The position numbers and the translations under genes are program-made. Of a stretch of DNA of 7,709 nucleotides, positions 5,865 through 7,709 are shown piece by piece. The first letter of the stretch is position 1. The number at the start of each line of letters is the position of its first letter. The stretch comes from Gammaproteobacteria bacterium (GTDB lineage Bacteria > Pseudomonadota > Gammaproteobacteria > Chromatiales > Chromatiaceae): NCBI GenBank assembly GCA_020630035.1, contig JAHDCB010000078.1:1-7709 (forward strand). The letters run 5' to 3'. The notes beneath the pieces were generated by a model that did no database searches, was not told where the DNA came from, and saw only the letters and a program-made list of their open reading frames with translations.

Positions 5865-6619
5865 TGCTGGCAAAGCGAATCATACCCTGCTTGGACGTTG
5901 ATCAGGGTCGGGTGGTCAAAGGCGTCAAATTTATTGATATCCGCGATGCAGGGGATCCAGTTGAAATAGCTCGGCGCTACAATACAGAAGGCGCGGACGA
6001 AATCACCTTTCTGGATATCACCGCCAGCTCCGACCAACGCGAAACACTGGTACCTGTAATAGAAAAGGTCGCAGCTGAGGTCTTCATCCCTCTCACAGTC
6101 GGTGGTGGTATCCGCAGTCTGGAAGATATCCGGCGGATGCTGAATGCCGGTGCTGACAAGGTTGCAATCAATACTGCGGCTATCTTCAAACCTACCCTGG
6201 TACAACAAGCCGCTGAACGATTCGGCTCACAATGCATCGTGGTTGCTATAGATGCCAAACAAGTTGACAAGCATTGGGAAATCTTCACCCATGGCGGGCG
6301 TAAAGCTACCGGAATAGATGCCATTGAATGGGCTGACCGCATGGCCACTTATGGTGCTGGAGAAATCCTGCTTACCAGTATGGATCAGGATGGTACTAAG
6401 GCGGGGTTTGACAACCAGTTAACCCAACGTATCACGACAGCGGTATCCATCCCAGTCATTGCATCTGGCGGTGTAGGCAACTTACAACATCTGGCTGACG
6501 GCATCCAACAAGGTGGTGCTGATGCAGTACTTGCCGCTTCGATATTCCATTTCGGCACCTACCACATCGCGCAGGCGAAACAATTCCTGGCAGATCAAGG
6601 CATTCCGGTACGGCTATGA
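5864..6619 (+). CDS. hisF: Imidazole glycerol phosphate synthase, cyclase subunit
   Basis: HisF uses ammonia from HisH to turn PRFAR into imidazole glycerol phosphate and AICAR, the latter feeding purine synthesis. The start at 5864 gives the canonical N-terminus MLAKRIIPCLDV and a 251-residue protein; an in-frame GTG at 5846 would add six residues not found in the family. Catalytic aspartates are D11 (CLDV) and D130 (AIDAK). Phosphate sites are visible in TVGGGIR (78-84), NTAAI (103-107), TSMDQDGTKAGFD (171-183) and IASGGVGN (199-206). Coupling to hisA is through TGATG. At the 3' end it overlaps hisE by 4 bases (ATGA), where many relatives have hisI. Confidence 0.98.
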   Translation: MLAKRIIPCLDVDQGRVVKGVKFIDIRDAGDPVEIARRYNTEGADEITFLDITASSDQRETLVPVIEKVAAEVFIPLTVGGGIRSLEDIRRMLNAGADKVAINTAAIFKPTLVQQAAERFGSQCIVVAIDAKQVDKHWEIFTHGGRKATGIDAIEWADRMATYGAGEILLTSMDQDGTKAGFDNQLTQRITTAVSIPVIASGGVGNLQHLADGIQQGGADAVLAASIFHFGTYHIAQAKQFLADQGIPVRL

Positions 6620-6933
6620 ACCAGATTCTGACACAACTTGCTGATATACTAGAAGCTCGTAAACAGACAGACCCGACCGTCTCATATGTTGCTGCTTTGT
6701 ATGCACAGGGACCAGATGCAATACTACAAAAAATCGGTGAAGAAGCAACCGAAGTAGTCATCGCCGGTAAAAACGAGCAAGCTGACCAGATTATTCACGA
6801 AACTGCTGACCTTTGGTTCCATAACCTGGTATTTCTGGCACAACAAGGACTACACCCAGATCAGGTATTGACAGAATTAGCCAGCCGCTGCGGACAATCC
6901 GGACTCATTGAAAAGGCAGCCCGAAAAACATAA
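6616..6933 (+). CDS. hisE: Phosphoribosyl-ATP pyrophosphatase
   Basis: HisE (105 residues) hydrolyses phosphoribosyl-ATP to phosphoribosyl-AMP and pyrophosphate, step two of histidine synthesis. It belongs to the all-alpha NTP pyrophosphohydrolase (MazG-like) fold: KIGEEATEV (39-47) and ETADLWFHN (62-70) hold the acidic magnesium ligands. The length fits a stand-alone HisE; there is no N-terminal HisI domain, unlike the enteric HisIE fusion. The next enzyme, phosphoribosyl-AMP cyclohydrolase (HisI), is not encoded anywhere in the window. The ATG overlaps the hisF stop. tatA begins 15 bases after the stop, the usual his-tat adjacency. Confidence 0.97.
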   Translation: MNQILTQLADILEARKQTDPTVSYVAALYAQGPDAILQKIGEEATEVVIAGKNEQADQIIHETADLWFHNLVFLAQQGLHPDQVLTELASRCGQSGLIEKAARKT

Positions 6934-6934
6934 C

Positions 6935-6940
6935 AGGAGA
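6935..6940 (+). promoter_or_regulatory. Ribosome binding site of tatA (AGGAGA)
   Basis: AGGAGA sits 8 bases before the tatA ATG and is among the strongest ribosome sites in the window. This fits the high TatA copy number relative to TatB and TatC known for this system. Confidence 0.75.
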
Positions 6941-6948
6941 ATATAACG

Positions 6949-7185
6949 ATGGGCGCAAGTGGTATTGGGATCTGGCAGCTTATTATCATCCTGGGCATCG
7001 TACTGCTGTTATTTGGTAGCAAACGGTTGCGTCACCTTGGCAGTGACCTGGGTAATGCCCTGAAAGGCTTTAAGCAAGCCATGAGTGACTCTGAAGAAAA
7101 TACAAAAACCGAAGTTATTGAAGACCAACATTCGACTGAGAACACACAAACATTTTCTGAAACAACAGAAAAAAAAACCGTGTAA
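6949..7185 (+). CDS. tatA: Twin-arginine translocase subunit TatA
   Basis: TatA (78 residues) is the abundant small membrane protein that assembles on TatBC to let folded, cofactor-bearing proteins cross the inner membrane. It shows one N-terminal membrane helix (about 6-22, IGIWQLIIILGIVLLLF), the FGSKRL hinge, an amphipathic helix ending in the signature LGSDLGNALKGFKQAM (30-45), and a polar, acidic, low-complexity tail rich in Glu and Thr (46-78). The short N-terminus before the helix and the SKRLRHLGSDLG pattern mark TatA rather than TatB. The gap to tatB is 36 bases, the largest non-coding gap in the window; nothing clear was seen in it. Confidence 0.96.
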   Translation: MGASGIGIWQLIIILGIVLLLFGSKRLRHLGSDLGNALKGFKQAMSDSEENTKTEVIEDQHSTENTQTFSETTEKKTV

Positions 7186-7221
7186 CCTCAGAACAATGTT
7201 GATTTATAACTGAATCTGGCT

Positions 7222-7524
7222 ATGCTGGACATTGGCCTGTTTGAACTCATTACTGTCGCTGTGATTGCCCTGCTTGTCGTTGGACCAGAACGCATGCCAT
7301 ACCTGGTACGCACAGTCATCAGTTGGATACAACGGATAAAGCGCTTTATCGGCTCAGTACAGCAGGATATTGAACGAGACATTCAAGCTGAAGATATCCG
7401 ACAAATGATGCATCAACCGCGACCATCCGGCGGGCAAAACATTACTGAGACAGTCAAAGATACTATAGAAACCACAAAAGATACGATTGACACAATCAAG
7501 CATAGCACCAGCATCAAACCATAA
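7222..7524 (+). CDS. tatB: Twin-arginine translocase subunit TatB
   Basis: TatB pairs with TatC to form the receptor for twin-arginine signal peptides in the inner membrane. The N-terminus MLDIGLFELITVAVIALLVV is the membrane helix, followed by the TatB hallmark GPERMP (21-26) and the amphipathic helix YLVRTVISWIQRIKRFIGSVQQ (27-48). At 100 residues it is much shorter than the 171 of E. coli, though short TatB proteins are common. The tail contains three near-identical seven-residue units (76-96). No good ribosome site precedes the ATG. The stop overlaps the tatC start by one base (TAATG), suggesting coupling that keeps TatB and TatC near equal amounts. Confidence 0.95.
   Translation: MLDIGLFELITVAVIALLVVGPERMPYLVRTVISWIQRIKRFIGSVQQDIERDIQAEDIRQMMHQPRPSGGQNITETVKDTIETTKDTIDTIKHSTSIKP
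7447..7509 (+). repeat. Three 21-base units in the tatB tail
   Basis: Residues 76-96 read ETVKDTI, ETTKDTI, DTIKHST. The seven-residue period suits an extended amphipathic or coiled helix. The underlying codons differ between units, so the repeat is seen at protein level more than DNA level. Confidence 0.6.
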
Positions 7525-7709
7525 TGCCAGCAAATGACGGCATATTCGGTGCATCGTTTGTCGGCCACCTGATAGAATTACGGCAGCGATTATTACGGAT
7601 CGTTCTCCTGATCTGCGTATTGACGCTCGGATTGTTCCCATTTGCCAACCCACTATATACGCTTGTTGCAGAACCACTCATCTCGGTATTGCCAGCAAAT
7701 ACTTCTATG
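7524..7709 (+). CDS. tatC: Twin-arginine translocase subunit TatC, 5' part only
   Basis: Sixty-two codons of TatC are present before the window ends; the complete protein is usually about 240-260 residues with six membrane helices. TatC is the core of the signal-peptide receptor. Seen here: a short cytoplasmic N-terminus, the conserved HLIELRQRLLR (residues 15-25) that contributes to twin-arginine recognition, the first membrane helix (about 26-41, IVLLICVLTLGLFPFA), and the periplasmic AEPLISVLPANTSM (49-62), which matches the family pattern PLxxxLP. The ATG at 7524 shares its A with the tatB stop codon. Identification is secure despite truncation by the window edge. Confidence 0.94.
   Translation, partial: MPANDGIFGASFVGHLIELRQRLLRIVLLICVLTLGLFPFANPLYTLVAEPLISVLPANTSM

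Noticed and set aside
6868..6898. Possible tatA promoter: perfect TTGACA in hisE with GACAAT downstream
   Set aside because: The spacing is 19 bases and the second hexamer matches only 4 of 6; no better hexamer lies at 16-18 bases, so I do not call it.
7186..7221. Small gene or regulatory site between tatA and tatB
   Set aside because: The 36 bases hold no hairpin, promoter pair or open frame of note.
1..7709. CRISPR arrays, tRNA or rRNA genes, insertion sequences
   Set aside because: No regularly spaced direct repeats, no cloverleaf-like segment in the short gaps, and no transposase motif or terminal inverted repeats were seen.

Overview
The window is a densely packed run of plus-strand protein genes, most likely from a gammaproteobacterium outside the enteric group, or a relative near the beta/gamma boundary. 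The evidence is a stand-alone imidazoleglycerol-phosphate dehydratase (not the enteric bifunctional HisB), a his-BHAF-E cluster running straight into tatABC (an arrangement known from beta- and gammaproteobacteria), and moderate GC content. No species can be named from sequence alone.

Layout. Positions 1-2637 hold the 3' end of nuoD and complete nuoE and nuoF, subunits of respiratory complex I; NuoE and NuoF form the NADH-oxidising tip. The expected next gene, nuoG, is absent. After 12 bases comes pyrF (2650-3396), the last enzyme of UMP synthesis. It is followed by a small two-gene module (3410-3861) that looks like a toxin-antitoxin pair: an unrecognised 55-residue protein and a ParE/RelE-type toxin. 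Positions 3889-6933 carry hisB, hisH, hisA, hisF and hisE, with hisI missing from its common place between hisF and hisE. Positions 6949-7709 carry tatA, tatB and the first 62 codons of tatC, the twin-arginine protein export system.

How it fits together. All genes point the same way. The largest non-coding gap is 36 bases (tatA-tatB), and six junctions overlap by 1-11 bases (nuoE/nuoF, antitoxin/toxin, hisB/hisH, hisA/hisF, hisF/hisE, tatB/tatC), which suggests translational coupling. No convincing terminator is visible. A promoter-like pair of hexamers and a perfect 14-bp palindrome lie at the 3' end of the toxin gene just before hisB, and may mark where his-tat transcription starts. No RNA gene, CRISPR array, insertion sequence or other mobile element was seen.

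Most genes are ordinary housekeeping genes. The points worth a second look are the break in the nuo order at nuoF/pyrF, the unusual antitoxin candidate inserted before the his genes, the missing hisI, and the possible regulatory site inside the toxin gene. I did not find a convincing wholly new system.
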